Position numbers and translations under genes: made by a program
Part shown: positions 50,362 to 58,366 of the stretch, one piece after another
Numbering within the stretch: position 1 is the first letter of the stretch
Layout: each line of letters starts with the position of its first letter
NCBI RefSeq assembly: GCF_000014565.1
Contig: NC_008268.1
Span: forward strand, 3,596,001-3,660,000
DNA length: 64,000 bases
From: Rhodococcus jostii RHA1
GTDB taxonomy: Bacteria; Actinomycetota; Actinomycetes; Mycobacteriales; Mycobacteriaceae
Direction: 5' to 3'
Notes under the pieces: model-generated
What the model was told of the DNA's origin: nothing
Database searches by the model: none
What the model saw: only the letters and a program-made list of their open reading frames with translations

Positions 50362-51407
50362 GACTTCGGCCCCTTTCGCTGGGCTTCCTGAGTCTCGACG
50401 GCGTTGGCGCCGAGGAACTTCACGAGGACGAACGCCACCGCGAAGATCAGGAGGAACGTGATGGTGGAGAGTGCGGACGCGCTGTTGAACCCTTGCCGCA
50501 CCTGGTCGACCACGAGGATCGACACCGTCGTGGTGGCCGGGTTGCCGCCGGTCAGGATGGCAGGGAGGTCGTACATGCGCAGGGCGTCCATCGTGCGGAA
50601 CAGGATCGCGACCATCAGCGCCGGCTTCACCAGCGGGAGCGTGATCTGCCGGAACCGCTGCCACGCGGAGGCGCCGTCGACCCGCGCCGCCTCGTACACG
50701 TCCTGCGGGATCATCTGCAGGCCGGCGAGGATCAGCAGGGCCATGAAGGGTGTGGTCTTCCAGACATCCGAGATGATCACCGCGAATCGCGCGGGCCACG
50801 CGTCCGACGTCCACAGGATCTCGGTGCCGAGGAGGCGGTTGGCGATGCCGTCGTAAGCGAAGATGAAGTACCAGAGCTTGGCGGTGACCGCGGTCGGGAT
50901 GGCCCACGGGATCAGGACCGCCGCACGCAGCAGGGCGCGGCCCTTGAACGTCTTGCCCATGATGATCGCCATCCACAGGCCGATCGCGACCTCGAGGCCC
51001 ACCGTGACGACGGTGAAGAACGCGGTGTTCCCGACGGCCGACCAGAACTGCGAGCCGAGCGTGCCGGGCGGGCACGCCACGGCCACCCCGCTCGGGGAGG
51101 TGCACTGCTGCAGAATCCAGTGTGTGTAGTTGGTGAACCCGGCCCAGCCGCCCTCGACGAACATGCCGGTCGACGGATCGAGTCCCGCGTCCTTCTGGAA
51201 CGACATCACCACTGCCCGGATCACCGGGTAGCCGATGACGACGGCCAGCACGGCCAGCGTCGGGACGACGAACAGCCACGCGCGGCGACTGCTCAGCCCA
51301 AAGCGTCGCCTGTTCTCGTTCTTCTCACGCGAACCGCGGCCGGGGTCGTTATCCCCGGCCGCGGGACGGGCCGGCGCTCCACTGGTGGTCCCAGTCGGAA
51401 CGGCCAT
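50358..51407 (-). CDS. Sugar ABC transporter permease, SugA-type
   Basis: The product is 349 residues. A polar 45-residue N-terminus precedes six or seven membrane helices. The EAA loop is YEAARVDGASAWQRFRQITL. An extracytoplasmic loop has two Cys (QQCTSPSGVAVACPPG) that may form a disulphide, which is unusual for this family. The ATG at 51407 follows AGGAG. Confidence 0.88.
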   Translation of the reverse strand: MAVPTGTTSGAPARPAAGDNDPGRGSREKNENRRRFGLSSRRAWLFVVPTLAVLAVVIGYPVIRAVVMSFQKDAGLDPSTGMFVEGGWAGFTNYTHWILQQCTSPSGVAVACPPGTLGSQFWSAVGNTAFFTVVTVGLEVAIGLWMAIIMGKTFKGRALLRAAVLIPWAIPTAVTAKLWYFIFAYDGIANRLLGTEILWTSDAWPARFAVIISDVWKTTPFMALLILAGLQMIPQDVYEAARVDGASAWQRFRQITLPLVKPALMVAILFRTMDALRMYDLPAILTGGNPATTTVSILVVDQVRQGFNSASALSTITFLLIFAVAFVLVKFLGANAVETQEAQRKGPKS

Positions 51408-51422
51408 GTTCACTCCTGTGCT

Positions 51423-52697
51423 CTACGAGCCTGCGGACTGGATGCCGGACTGCATGTCCGTGATCGCCTGATCCACCGACTTCTCACCCTTGATGGCAGC
51501 GTAGGCGTTGTCCTGCACTGCCTTCGACACAGCGGGGTAGTACGGGGTGACCGGACGGGGGACGGCGTTCTCGATCGACACCTTCAGCGTCGGCATGAAC
51601 GGGTAGGCCGCGATGATCTCCGGGTCGTCGTACAGTGCGGCGCGGACCGGGGGCAACGAGCCCAGCGCGATGATCCGCTGCGCCTGCTCACCCTGCAGGA
51701 AGGTGAGGAAGTCGCGGGCCGTCGCCTTGTTCTCGGAGTACGCGCTGATGGCCGCGTTGTAGCCACCGAGGGTCGAGGCACCGATGCCGTCCTTGCCGGG
51801 CAGCGGGGCGACCGCGAACTTGCCCTTGACCGCGGACGAATCCTTGTCGGCGGTGCCGTACACGTACGGCCAGTTGCGCAGGAACAGCGCCTTGCCGTCC
51901 TCGAACGCCTTCTGGCTCTCGGGCTCCTTGAACGTGGTGTCCTGGGCCGGGATGTCACCGTTCTTGAAGTTGTCGACCAGCACCTGCAGGCCGGCGCGGG
52001 CCTCGGGGCTGTCGACGGTCGGGGTCTTGCCGTCCTCGCCGACGAACGAGCCGCCGTACGCGTTGATGACCTCGGCGGTGTTCACCGTCAGGCCCTCGTA
52101 CGGTGCGAACTGACCGGCGTAGCAGTCGATGTTGTTGGTCTTCGCGACCTCACACGCGGCGGCCAGCTCGGCCCACGTCTTCGGTGCCGCGGGCAGCAGG
52201 TCGCTGCGGTAGTACAGCAGGCCGCCGTTGGTGTTCTTCGGCGCCGCGTACTGGGTGCCGTTGTAGGTGGCGCTGTCGACCGTGGCGGGGAGGATTCCGG
52301 TGTTGTCCACCGCGAACTCGCCGGTCAGCGGCTGCAGCCAGCCCTTGGCCGCGAACTCCGCGGTCCAGGGGACGTCGAGTGCGACGACGTCGTAGTCGGA
52401 CTGCTTGGCCTGCAGGTGCTGGACCAGGTCGTCGTGCGCCTGATCGGCGTCGTTCGACTGCTCCTTGAACGTCACCTGCTCGTCCGGGTGCTCGGCGTTC
52501 CACGCGTCGATGATCTGGCGGACGACACCGGTCTCGGTGGTGTCCTTGCCCTCGACGTACGTGATGGGTCCGCGACCGTCGAGGTTCTCCGACGTGGAGT
52601 CGCTGCCGCTGTCGCTCGAGCAAGCGGTGAGCGTGACCAGCGAGGCAGCGGTGGCAAACACCGCGGCGCGCCGGACCGCTCTCGAAATCTGAACCAT
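51423..52697 (-). CDS. Sugar-binding lipoprotein, LpqY/MalE-type
   Basis: The product is 424 residues. The lipobox LTAC follows a signal peptide (AAVFATAASLVTLTAC). The mature protein has the MalE-like fold (YDVVALDVPWTAEFAAKGWL, NTNGGLLYYRSDLLP, KALFLRNWPYVYG). The sequence ALDVPWTAEF closely resembles LpqY, the trehalose-binding protein of mycobacteria, as I recall it, which makes trehalose or a related disaccharide a reasonable ligand. The ATG at 52697 is used. Confidence 0.88.
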   Translation of the reverse strand: MVQISRAVRRAAVFATAASLVTLTACSSDSGSDSTSENLDGRGPITYVEGKDTTETGVVRQIIDAWNAEHPDEQVTFKEQSNDADQAHDDLVQHLQAKQSDYDVVALDVPWTAEFAAKGWLQPLTGEFAVDNTGILPATVDSATYNGTQYAAPKNTNGGLLYYRSDLLPAAPKTWAELAAACEVAKTNNIDCYAGQFAPYEGLTVNTAEVINAYGGSFVGEDGKTPTVDSPEARAGLQVLVDNFKNGDIPAQDTTFKEPESQKAFEDGKALFLRNWPYVYGTADKDSSAVKGKFAVAPLPGKDGIGASTLGGYNAAISAYSENKATARDFLTFLQGEQAQRIIALGSLPPVRAALYDDPEIIAAYPFMPTLKVSIENAVPRPVTPYYPAVSKAVQDNAYAAIKGEKSVDQAITDMQSGIQSAGS

Positions 52698-52856
52698 GGA
52701 GTCTCCCCGTAGGTAGATGTGGATGAACCCGTTACCGGCACGACTGAACTCGCGGCACCGGCGCGGTGTCGGAACATACTGTGGCATGGAACACCGCAGA
52801 AGTCCGGCATTACCCCCGACCTGAATCGGTCAGGAACCGCTCTGGCCACCGCCGGA

Positions 52857-53930
52857 TCAGCTCAGCCGGTAGCCCTCGGACGCCGAGAACAGGTGCACCT
52901 GGGACGGGTCGACGTGCAGTTTCACCAGGTCACCCTTGCGGGGCGGGTTCCGCCAATCGGCACGGGCCACCAACTGCTGCGTCTCCCCGTTGACGGTGCT
53001 GCGGCCGTAGATGTAGGCGTCGGATCCGAGTTCCTCCACCACCGCGACCTCCATCGGAATGCCGGTGGTCGACAGTTCCAGGTGTTCGGGGCGGATCCCG
53101 ACGACCACCTGACGTTCGTCGCTGTCCGAGCGCAGCTGCCGGGGCAGCGGGATGGTCGCGTCGCCGAGCACGACCCCGTCGGGGGTGATCGGCAGTGTGA
53201 AGAGGTTCATCGACGGCGACCCCATGAAGCCGGCGACGAACACGTTGGCGGGCCGGTTGTAGAGGTCGCGGGGCGACGCACACTGCTGCAGCACCCCGTC
53301 CTTCAGCACCGCCACCCGGTCGCCCATCGTCATGGCCTCGACCTGGTCGTGCGTCACGTACACCATGGTCGTCTCGAGCCGACGCTGCAGCTGCGCGATC
53401 TGCGTGCGTGTCTGCACGCGGAGCTTGGCGTCGAGGTTGGACAACGGCTCGTCCATCAGGAACACCTGCGGCTGCCGGACGATGGCGCGTCCCATCGCGA
53501 CGCGCTGCCGCTGACCGCCGGACAGTGCCTTCGGCTTGCGGTCCAGGTACGGCTCGAGGTCGAGGAGTTTCGCCGTCTCCTCGACCCGCGTGCGGATGTC
53601 GTCCTTCGCGGCGCCGGCGAGCTTGAGCGCGAAACCCATGTTCTCGGCCACCGACATGTGCGGGTACAGCGCATAGTTCTGGAACACCATCGCGATGTCG
53701 CGTTCCTTGGGTTCCTGGGTGGTGACGTCGCGGTCACCGATGAGGATCCGGCCGCTGTGGACGTCCTCGAGCCCGGCCAGCATCCGCAGCGACGTCGACT
53801 TGCCGCAGCCGGACGGGCCGACGAGGACCAGGAACTCACCGTCCTCGATCTTCAGGTCGAGCGTATCGACGGCCGGTTTGTCCGAGCCGGGGAACAGGCA
53901 GGTGGCACCGTCATAGGTCACTGTGGCCAT
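52857..53930 (-). CDS. Sugar ABC transporter ATPase, SugC/MsiK/UgpC-type
   Basis: The product is 357 residues. Walker A GPSGCGKS, Q-loop FQNYALYPHM, signature LSGGQRQR, Walker B VFLMDEP and the TOBE-type C-terminus (VVVGIRPEHLELS) are present. It energises carbohydrate importers and can serve more than one. It is the first gene, with the binding protein following after 159 bases; in mycobacteria sugC is last. The ATG at 53930 is used. An inverted repeat upstream at 53968-54003 may be its operator. Confidence 0.93.
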   Translation of the reverse strand: MATVTYDGATCLFPGSDKPAVDTLDLKIEDGEFLVLVGPSGCGKSTSLRMLAGLEDVHSGRILIGDRDVTTQEPKERDIAMVFQNYALYPHMSVAENMGFALKLAGAAKDDIRTRVEETAKLLDLEPYLDRKPKALSGGQRQRVAMGRAIVRQPQVFLMDEPLSNLDAKLRVQTRTQIAQLQRRLETTMVYVTHDQVEAMTMGDRVAVLKDGVLQQCASPRDLYNRPANVFVAGFMGSPSMNLFTLPITPDGVVLGDATIPLPRQLRSDSDERQVVVGIRPEHLELSTTGIPMEVAVVEELGSDAYIYGRSTVNGETQQLVARADWRNPPRKGDLVKLHVDPSQVHLFSASEGYRLS

Positions 53931-54273
53931 GAACGTCGAAGTCCCTTCTACCCGGCGCCGCGCACAGGTGCGTGAGAATGTACCTGTTGACGCACTTTCT
54001 CACTCACCGCTGGGTCGGTGGATGATCGGTTCGCACAACCGCCGTCAGGCCTCGTCGCGAAGCCCCGATGACGATTCGGCCGAATTACGCTCGGTCCGAA
54101 ACATGTTGGTGGCATTCATGTACAGGTTTCTCCACAGCTGGGGATGAATGTGCCGATGAATCGGCGCAGTGAATTCCGCGTGAACACCACGAGTCGCCGG
54201 CGCAACCGCAACGAGACCTCCTGCCGCAAGAGGCGCTTCGCGCCCGTGCGCGGTTGAGGAGTCTCTGGACTCG
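53931..54273. other. Intergenic region upstream of the sugar operon
   Basis: These 343 bases hold the overlapping inverted repeats at 53968-54003, a near-palindrome TCCACAGCTGGGGA at 54133-54146, and the beginning of the long palindromic element at 54232. No gene is supported. Confidence 0.5.
53968..54003. promoter_or_regulatory. Overlapping inverted repeats upstream of the sugar operon
   Basis: GTGCGT (53968-53973) pairs with ACGCAC (53990-53995), and GTGAGAA (53972-53978) pairs with TTCTCAC (53997-54003). They lie 38-73 bases before the sugC-type start, a position suited to a LacI- or GntR-type sugar regulator. Confidence 0.4.
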
Positions 54274-54301
54274 TCAAGCGCGCACGGGTGGCGGAGCCGC
54301 C
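54232..54301. repeat. Long palindromic element, copy A
   Basis: A near-perfect palindrome of about 70 bases: CCCGTGCGCGGTTGA ... GAGT pairs with ACTCGTCAA ... GCGCACGGG, with outer GGCG/CGCC. It overlaps the 3' end of the sucrase/ferredoxin-like gene and supplies its stop codon and last residues. Confidence 0.8.
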
Positions 54302-55200
54302 TCGAACCGGTCCGGGCTGTCCACGACACCCGCGCTACAGGCGGTCAGGCGGGGTTCGTCGCGGGTCGTGCGCACCCGGACCCGGTCGGTGCCGTCCGGG
54401 TGCCGGACCAGGACGTCGGTGTCGCCGTCCGCGCGTGGGACCGCCGACAGCGGGATCACGTCGTCGAGTCCGAGCAGCGACCGCTCGGCCCGCACGGTGT
54501 GCTCGGCGAATTGCAGCACCAGGTCGTCGGTGCACCGGCCGCGGTAATGCTCGAGCACCACCCGTCCGCGATCGTGTTCGGCGACAATGTGTTCCGCGGA
54601 CTCCGCGGTGACCCGGCCGTAGTAGATGCCCGACGGCAGGCACACCACGGTCGCGGCGAACCGGTCGCCGCCGACGTGCGTCGACTCCCAGACCCGTCCG
54701 TCGCGGTGGCCGAGACCGGTGACGACGGGGCGTCCGAACGACGCGCAGCAGGCGTCCTTCTTGCCGTGGGTGCAGACGAGGAACAGCGATTCGGTGGGGT
54801 CGAGACGTTCCCCGACTCCGGGTGGCAGGTCGATGGCGAGGTCGAGGTCCAGCAGCTCCCGGTCCTCGCGCACCAGCAGTCGCTCCGCCCAGCCGTCGGC
54901 TCGTCCGGGACGCACGAGGTAGACGTGACGTCCCGCGGCGACGTCGCGGCGCTCTCGGGTGCGGATCAGCACCGGACGCACCCCCGCTTCGGCGCACAGG
55001 GTGGCGAGCGCGTCGCCGAGGACCGGGTCGAGGCGGCTCTGCCGGAGCCGGTCGCGGCCCCACGGTCCGGGTTGCTCGATCAGCAGCCAGCCGTGCACCC
55101 GGGGCGCAGTGCCGCACAACGGCTCCTGGAGTGACCGGGAGAGCGCCGCGCAGGCCGGTGGCGTCCACCCCTCGGGCGACGTCGTCGTCTGCACGCTCAC
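54274..55200 (-). CDS. Sucrase/ferredoxin-like family protein
   Basis: The product is 308 residues. The signature CTHGKKDACCASFGRPVV, followed by WESTHVGGDRFAATVVCLPS and GIYYGR, is that of the Suc-Fer-like family with a thioredoxin-like [2Fe-2S] fold. In actinobacteria these proteins often sit with siderophore uptake genes and may reduce ferric siderophores. The GTG at 55200 has no ribosome-binding site, and a DtxR/IdeR-like box ends 14 bases upstream, so the mRNA may be leaderless. The last residues (APPPVRA) are encoded in a repeat element. Confidence 0.88.
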   Translation of the reverse strand: MSVQTTTSPEGWTPPACAALSRSLQEPLCGTAPRVHGWLLIEQPGPWGRDRLRQSRLDPVLGDALATLCAEAGVRPVLIRTRERRDVAAGRHVYLVRPGRADGWAERLLVREDRELLDLDLAIDLPPGVGERLDPTESLFLVCTHGKKDACCASFGRPVVTGLGHRDGRVWESTHVGGDRFAATVVCLPSGIYYGRVTAESAEHIVAEHDRGRVVLEHYRGRCTDDLVLQFAEHTVRAERSLLGLDDVIPLSAVPRADGDTDVLVRHPDGTDRVRVRTTRDEPRLTACSAGVVDSPDRFEAAPPPVRA

Positions 55201-55213
55201 GCAACAGACTGTA

Positions 55214-55232
55214 TAAGGTTAGGTTCGCCTAT
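55214..55232. promoter_or_regulatory. Candidate IdeR/DtxR iron box
   Basis: TAAGGTTAGGTTCGCCTAT matches 14 of 19 positions of the consensus TTAGGTTAGGCTAACCTAA. It lies in the 62-base divergent promoter between the Suc-Fer-like gene and the siderophore-binding protein gene, so it could repress both when iron is plentiful. Confidence 0.55.
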
Positions 55233-55262
55233 CCTCTACCCTCTTCGAGGTCGAGGTCCAGG

Positions 55263-56231
55263 ATGCGTTCAGCCACGTGCTCCCCGAATGTCACCGACGC
55301 CCAATGGCAGGAGATCGTCGACGCCCTCACGCGACGCGAATTCGGGGCCGGACTGGGAGCAGCCGCACTGGCCGCACTCACCGCGGCATGCGCGCGACCC
55401 GACGCCGCAACCGGCAGCGACAGCGGCGCCCAGCGCACCGTCACCCACGCCATGGGCACGACGACGGTGAGCAACAGGCCCAGTCGCATCGTCGCCCTCG
55501 ACAACCTGCCCATCGACACCGTCGTCACGCTCGGGACGACACCGGTCGGCGCTGCTCAGGCCGGTTCCGCCGACGCGCTGCCCGCCTACCTGGGCGGCGG
55601 ACTGGACAGCACCACCGTCGTCGGGTCGATCGCCGAACCGAACCTCGAGGCGATCGCCGCGCTGCAGCCCGACCTCATCCTCAGCAGCAAGCAGCGGCAC
55701 GGCGACCTGTACGACGCGCTGTCGGCGATCGCGCCCACCGTCTTCTCGGTGTCGCCCGCGGTCGACTGGCAGGGGACGCTGCGGCTGTTCGCCGAGGCCA
55801 TGGGTGAGACGGAAGCAGCCGAGCAGAAGCTGTCGGCCTTCCACGCCCGCGCTGCCGCGTTGAGCGAAACCAACCGGGGCCGCACCGCGCACGTCATCCG
55901 CGTGATGGACGACGGTCTGCGCCTCCACGGACCCGGCACGTTCTCCGGTTCCGTGCTGACCGCGGCCGGCTACACCATCACCGGGCAACCGTGGGACGCG
56001 AAGAACGACATGTCCGAGATCTCGCTCGAGAACGTCGCCCAGATCGACTCCGAAATCGCGTTTGTCGCGAACACGTCCGCACCCGGGGAACTGGGGATCG
56101 ACCCCGTCCTCATCGGGCAGATGGGGCCGTCACGACGCGACGGCGTCCGCCAGACCGACTACCGGGTGTGGATCACCGGCATCGGCCTCACCGGCGCAAA
56201 CCTGATCCTCGACGACCTCGAGCGACTGTAG
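55263..56231 (+). CDS. Ferric siderophore-binding lipoprotein (Tat-exported)
   Basis: The product is 322 residues. The N-terminus has TRREFGAGLGAAALAALTAA ending in a lipobox Cys, a twin-arginine lipoprotein signal. The mature part is a class III periplasmic-binding fold (RIVALDNLPIDTVVTLGTTP, LEAIAALQPDLILSSKQ, WITGIGLTGANLILDDLERL). These proteins deliver ferric siderophores or haem to ABC permeases, not present here. The ATG at 55263 is used. It shares the iron box with its divergent neighbour. Confidence 0.88.
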   Translation: MRSATCSPNVTDAQWQEIVDALTRREFGAGLGAAALAALTAACARPDAATGSDSGAQRTVTHAMGTTTVSNRPSRIVALDNLPIDTVVTLGTTPVGAAQAGSADALPAYLGGGLDSTTVVGSIAEPNLEAIAALQPDLILSSKQRHGDLYDALSAIAPTVFSVSPAVDWQGTLRLFAEAMGETEAAEQKLSAFHARAAALSETNRGRTAHVIRVMDDGLRLHGPGTFSGSVLTAAGYTITGQPWDAKNDMSEISLENVAQIDSEIAFVANTSAPGELGIDPVLIGQMGPSRRDGVRQTDYRVWITGIGLTGANLILDDLERL

Positions 56232-56292
56232 GCGGCTTCGCCGCCCGTGCGCGGTTGAGGAGTGTCACGACTCGTTAACCGCGCACGGGGGC
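56231..56292. repeat. Long palindromic element, copy B
   Basis: It begins at the last base of the preceding stop codon with GGCGGCTTCGCCGCCCG, then GTGCGCGGTTGAGGAGT, and returns through ACTCGTTAACCGCGCACGGG. It is the same element as at 54232 and 59161 and probably terminates the upstream gene. Confidence 0.8.
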
Positions 56293-56304
56293 TAGCCTGC
56301 CTTG

Positions 56305-57123
56305 GTGAGTTCCGACAAGATGCTGACCCGCATCGGTGGGCTCCTCCGGCAGGCGGAATCCACCGACAACCCGCACGAGGGCGAGGCCTTCATGGCCGCC
56401 GCCCAGCGGCTCGCCACCGCCTCCTCGATCGACCTCGCGGTCGCGCGCGCACACGCGGCAGGCAGGGAGAAGCGGGCCACTCCCACGCAGCGCCTGATCA
56501 CGATCGGCGAACCGGGCAAGAAGGGCCTGCGGACGTACGCGCAACTGTTCCTGGTGATCGCCGCCGCCAACGACGTCCAGTGCGACATCGCCCAGACGTC
56601 GGCCGTCATCTACGCGTACGGGTTCGCCGGCGACATCGACGTCTGCGAGGCCCTGTACGCGAGCCTGCTGATCCAGATGGTCCGGGCATCCGACGCCTAC
56701 ATCAAGTCGGGGGAGTACCGCGGCGAGACGACGGTGCGGACGCAGGTCGAGAGGCGCGGACGCCGCCGCGTCGCGACACGGGTGCGACGCCCCGTCGCCG
56801 GTGTCACCGCCCGGTTGAACTTCCAGCTCGCCTACGCCGCGCGGATCGGGCAGCGCCTCGCCGACGCCAAGAAGGAGACCGAGGAGCAGGCGGTGTCCGT
56901 GCCGGAGTCGTCGGCGGAGACGGCGCTGGTCCTGCGCGACAAGCAGCTCGAGCTGAAGGACTACTATTCGGAGAACTCGCAGGCCCGCGGCACGTGGCGC
57001 GGAGGCCGGGCGTCCGCCGGACATTCGTCGAGCGCCCGCCGGGCCGGCGACCGCGCCGCCCGGACTGCACGCCTGAGCAACTCACCCGAACTGTCGACCG
57101 CCCGCAAGCAGATCCCGTCGTGA
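56305..57123 (+). CDS. DUF2786 family protein
   Basis: The product is 272 residues. The DUF2786 domain (MLTRIGGLLRQAESTDNPHE, GEAFMAAAQRLATASSIDLA) is at residues 5-45. The middle is a mixed fold (QLFLVIAAANDVQCDIAQTS) and the C-terminus is basic and Ser/Arg-rich. GTG 56305 has no ribosome-binding site; TAGCCT lies seven bases upstream and may be a -10 for a leaderless mRNA. It overlaps the next gene by four bases (GTGA). The pairing with a metallohydrolase is typical of actinobacteria; the function is unknown. Confidence 0.8.
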   Translation: MSSDKMLTRIGGLLRQAESTDNPHEGEAFMAAAQRLATASSIDLAVARAHAAGREKRATPTQRLITIGEPGKKGLRTYAQLFLVIAAANDVQCDIAQTSAVIYAYGFAGDIDVCEALYASLLIQMVRASDAYIKSGEYRGETTVRTQVERRGRRRVATRVRRPVAGVTARLNFQLAYAARIGQRLADAKKETEEQAVSVPESSAETALVLRDKQLELKDYYSENSQARGTWRGGRASAGHSSSARRAGDRAARTARLSNSPELSTARKQIPS

Positions 57124-57644
57124 AGCGACCCCGCGACACCCAGCGGACCGCCGTGTACGACGCGGAAGCCCTCGTGCGCACCATGTTCGACCGCGCCGAC
57201 GAGCGCGGGCTGCGCGTCGTCGACGTGATGGGGTCGCAGGTGACGCTGCCGGTGGAACGCAAGTTTGCGTCGATCGACTCGGTGCAGGACTACGTCGACC
57301 GGGTGCTCGCCCTGAACTGGGTGCGGTCCACGTGGACGCGGGCGGCCACGCCGGTTCACGTCCGCGCGCGGTCGGGCAACAAGGCCGCCCACTACGAAAG
57401 CGATTGCGCCACAATCGCTGTCCCCGAGCATCGGAACGGCAACGCCTGGGCGTTCCGCGAACTGGTGGTGCTCCACGAGGTGGCCCATCACCTGGATCCG
57501 TCCGACCCCGAGTACCCGACGGTCGCCCCGCACGGACCGGAGTACGTGGACCGCTACCTCACCCTGGTCGGGGAGATCATCGGCCCCGAGGCGGCATTCG
57601 TCCTGCGCACCATGCTCCTCGCGGGCGGGGTGCGGCTGAACTGA
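57120..57644 (+). CDS. TIGR04338-type zinc metallohydrolase
   Basis: The product is 174 residues. The zinc motif HEVAHH is in ELVVLHEVAHHLDPSDPEYP, followed by APHGPEYVDRYLTLVGEIIG, where His and Glu could complete the site. The N-terminal half is probably a substrate-recognition domain. GTG 57120 overlaps the DUF2786 stop. The pair may form a toxin-like or protein-quality module, which is inference only. Confidence 0.85.
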   Translation: MKRPRDTQRTAVYDAEALVRTMFDRADERGLRVVDVMGSQVTLPVERKFASIDSVQDYVDRVLALNWVRSTWTRAATPVHVRARSGNKAAHYESDCATIAVPEHRNGNAWAFRELVVLHEVAHHLDPSDPEYPTVAPHGPEYVDRYLTLVGEIIGPEAAFVLRTMLLAGGVRLN

Positions 57645-57650
57645 GGCACC

Positions 57651-58130
57651 TCAGGCGCAGGGGCGCAACCGGACGAAACGGATCTCACGGCCGGCCGCCC
57701 GGAAGTCGGCCGCGCTGCCGTCGACGTCGAAGCCCATGCCCCGGGCGATCCGCATTCCGAGTTTCGGATGCTCCGACCCGTAGTGCGCCATGAAGTCCGC
57801 ACCGGTCTCGGGATCGAGGAATTCGGCTGTGACGGACAGTCGCCGGCGGCCCACCTGAATCCTCGCATTCGGCTGCGCCCGCAGGTTCCGGTACCAATCC
57901 GACTTGGGACCGAACCCGGCGGCCAGCACGTACCCGTCGCCGACGGCGTCGTGGTTGACCACCTCGAGCACGACCTGCCGCCGGGCGCCGGTCTTTCGCC
58001 CGACGTGTTCGAGGAGCAGGAATCTGCCGCCGAGGAGAAAGCCGAGGTGGACGCGGTAGAGGTAGATCGGCGCGCGGAAGAACGCCCGCCGGATGCCGGT
58101 GGGCGGGTCAGGCCTCTGCGTGACCTTCAC
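57651..58130 (-). CDS. Deazaflavin-dependent (DDN-family) nitroreductase-like protein
   Basis: The product is 159 residues. The split-barrel pattern of DDN proteins is seen: FLLGGRFLLLEHVGRKTGAR, RQVVLEVVNHDAVGDGYVLA and FGPKSDWYRNLRAQPNARIQ. Members use F420H2 to reduce quinones or nitro compounds and protect against redox stress. GTG 58130 is the only plausible start near the family N-terminus. It converges with the metallohydrolase gene, leaving six bases between stops. Confidence 0.85.
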   Translation of the reverse strand: MKVTQRPDPPTGIRRAFFRAPIYLYRVHLGFLLGGRFLLLEHVGRKTGARRQVVLEVVNHDAVGDGYVLAAGFGPKSDWYRNLRAQPNARIQVGRRRLSVTAEFLDPETGADFMAHYGSEHPKLGMRIARGMGFDVDGSAADFRAAGREIRFVRLRPCA

Positions 58131-58219
58131 ACACCCAGTCTTCCAGTCCGCCGTGTGGTCGGGTGGTGATGCGTCCTCGTCCGTTTCGAAGACGATGGGC
58201 GGAAGGTGCGCCGACAACC

Positions 58220-58270
58220 GGGTGAATGTACCGCTTGGCGCATCTGGGGCGCCGGACGGTACATTCGCCC
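58220..58270. repeat. Palindrome GGGTGAATGTACCG / CGGTACATTCGCCC
   Basis: Arms at 58220-58233 and 58257-58270 pair with one G-T mismatch, with an inner GGCG/CGCC stem. It lies between divergent genes, so it is not a simple terminator. Its ends resemble the ino1 terminator at 45525-45573. Confidence 0.65.
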
Positions 58271-58366
58271 GCTCAGATCGTCCGCTCGGCGGGTTCGTTG
58301 TGCGCCCGACCGTCGCGCGAGCACTATGGATCGAGAAGGCCCAACGTCTACTCCGAGGAGCCACGA

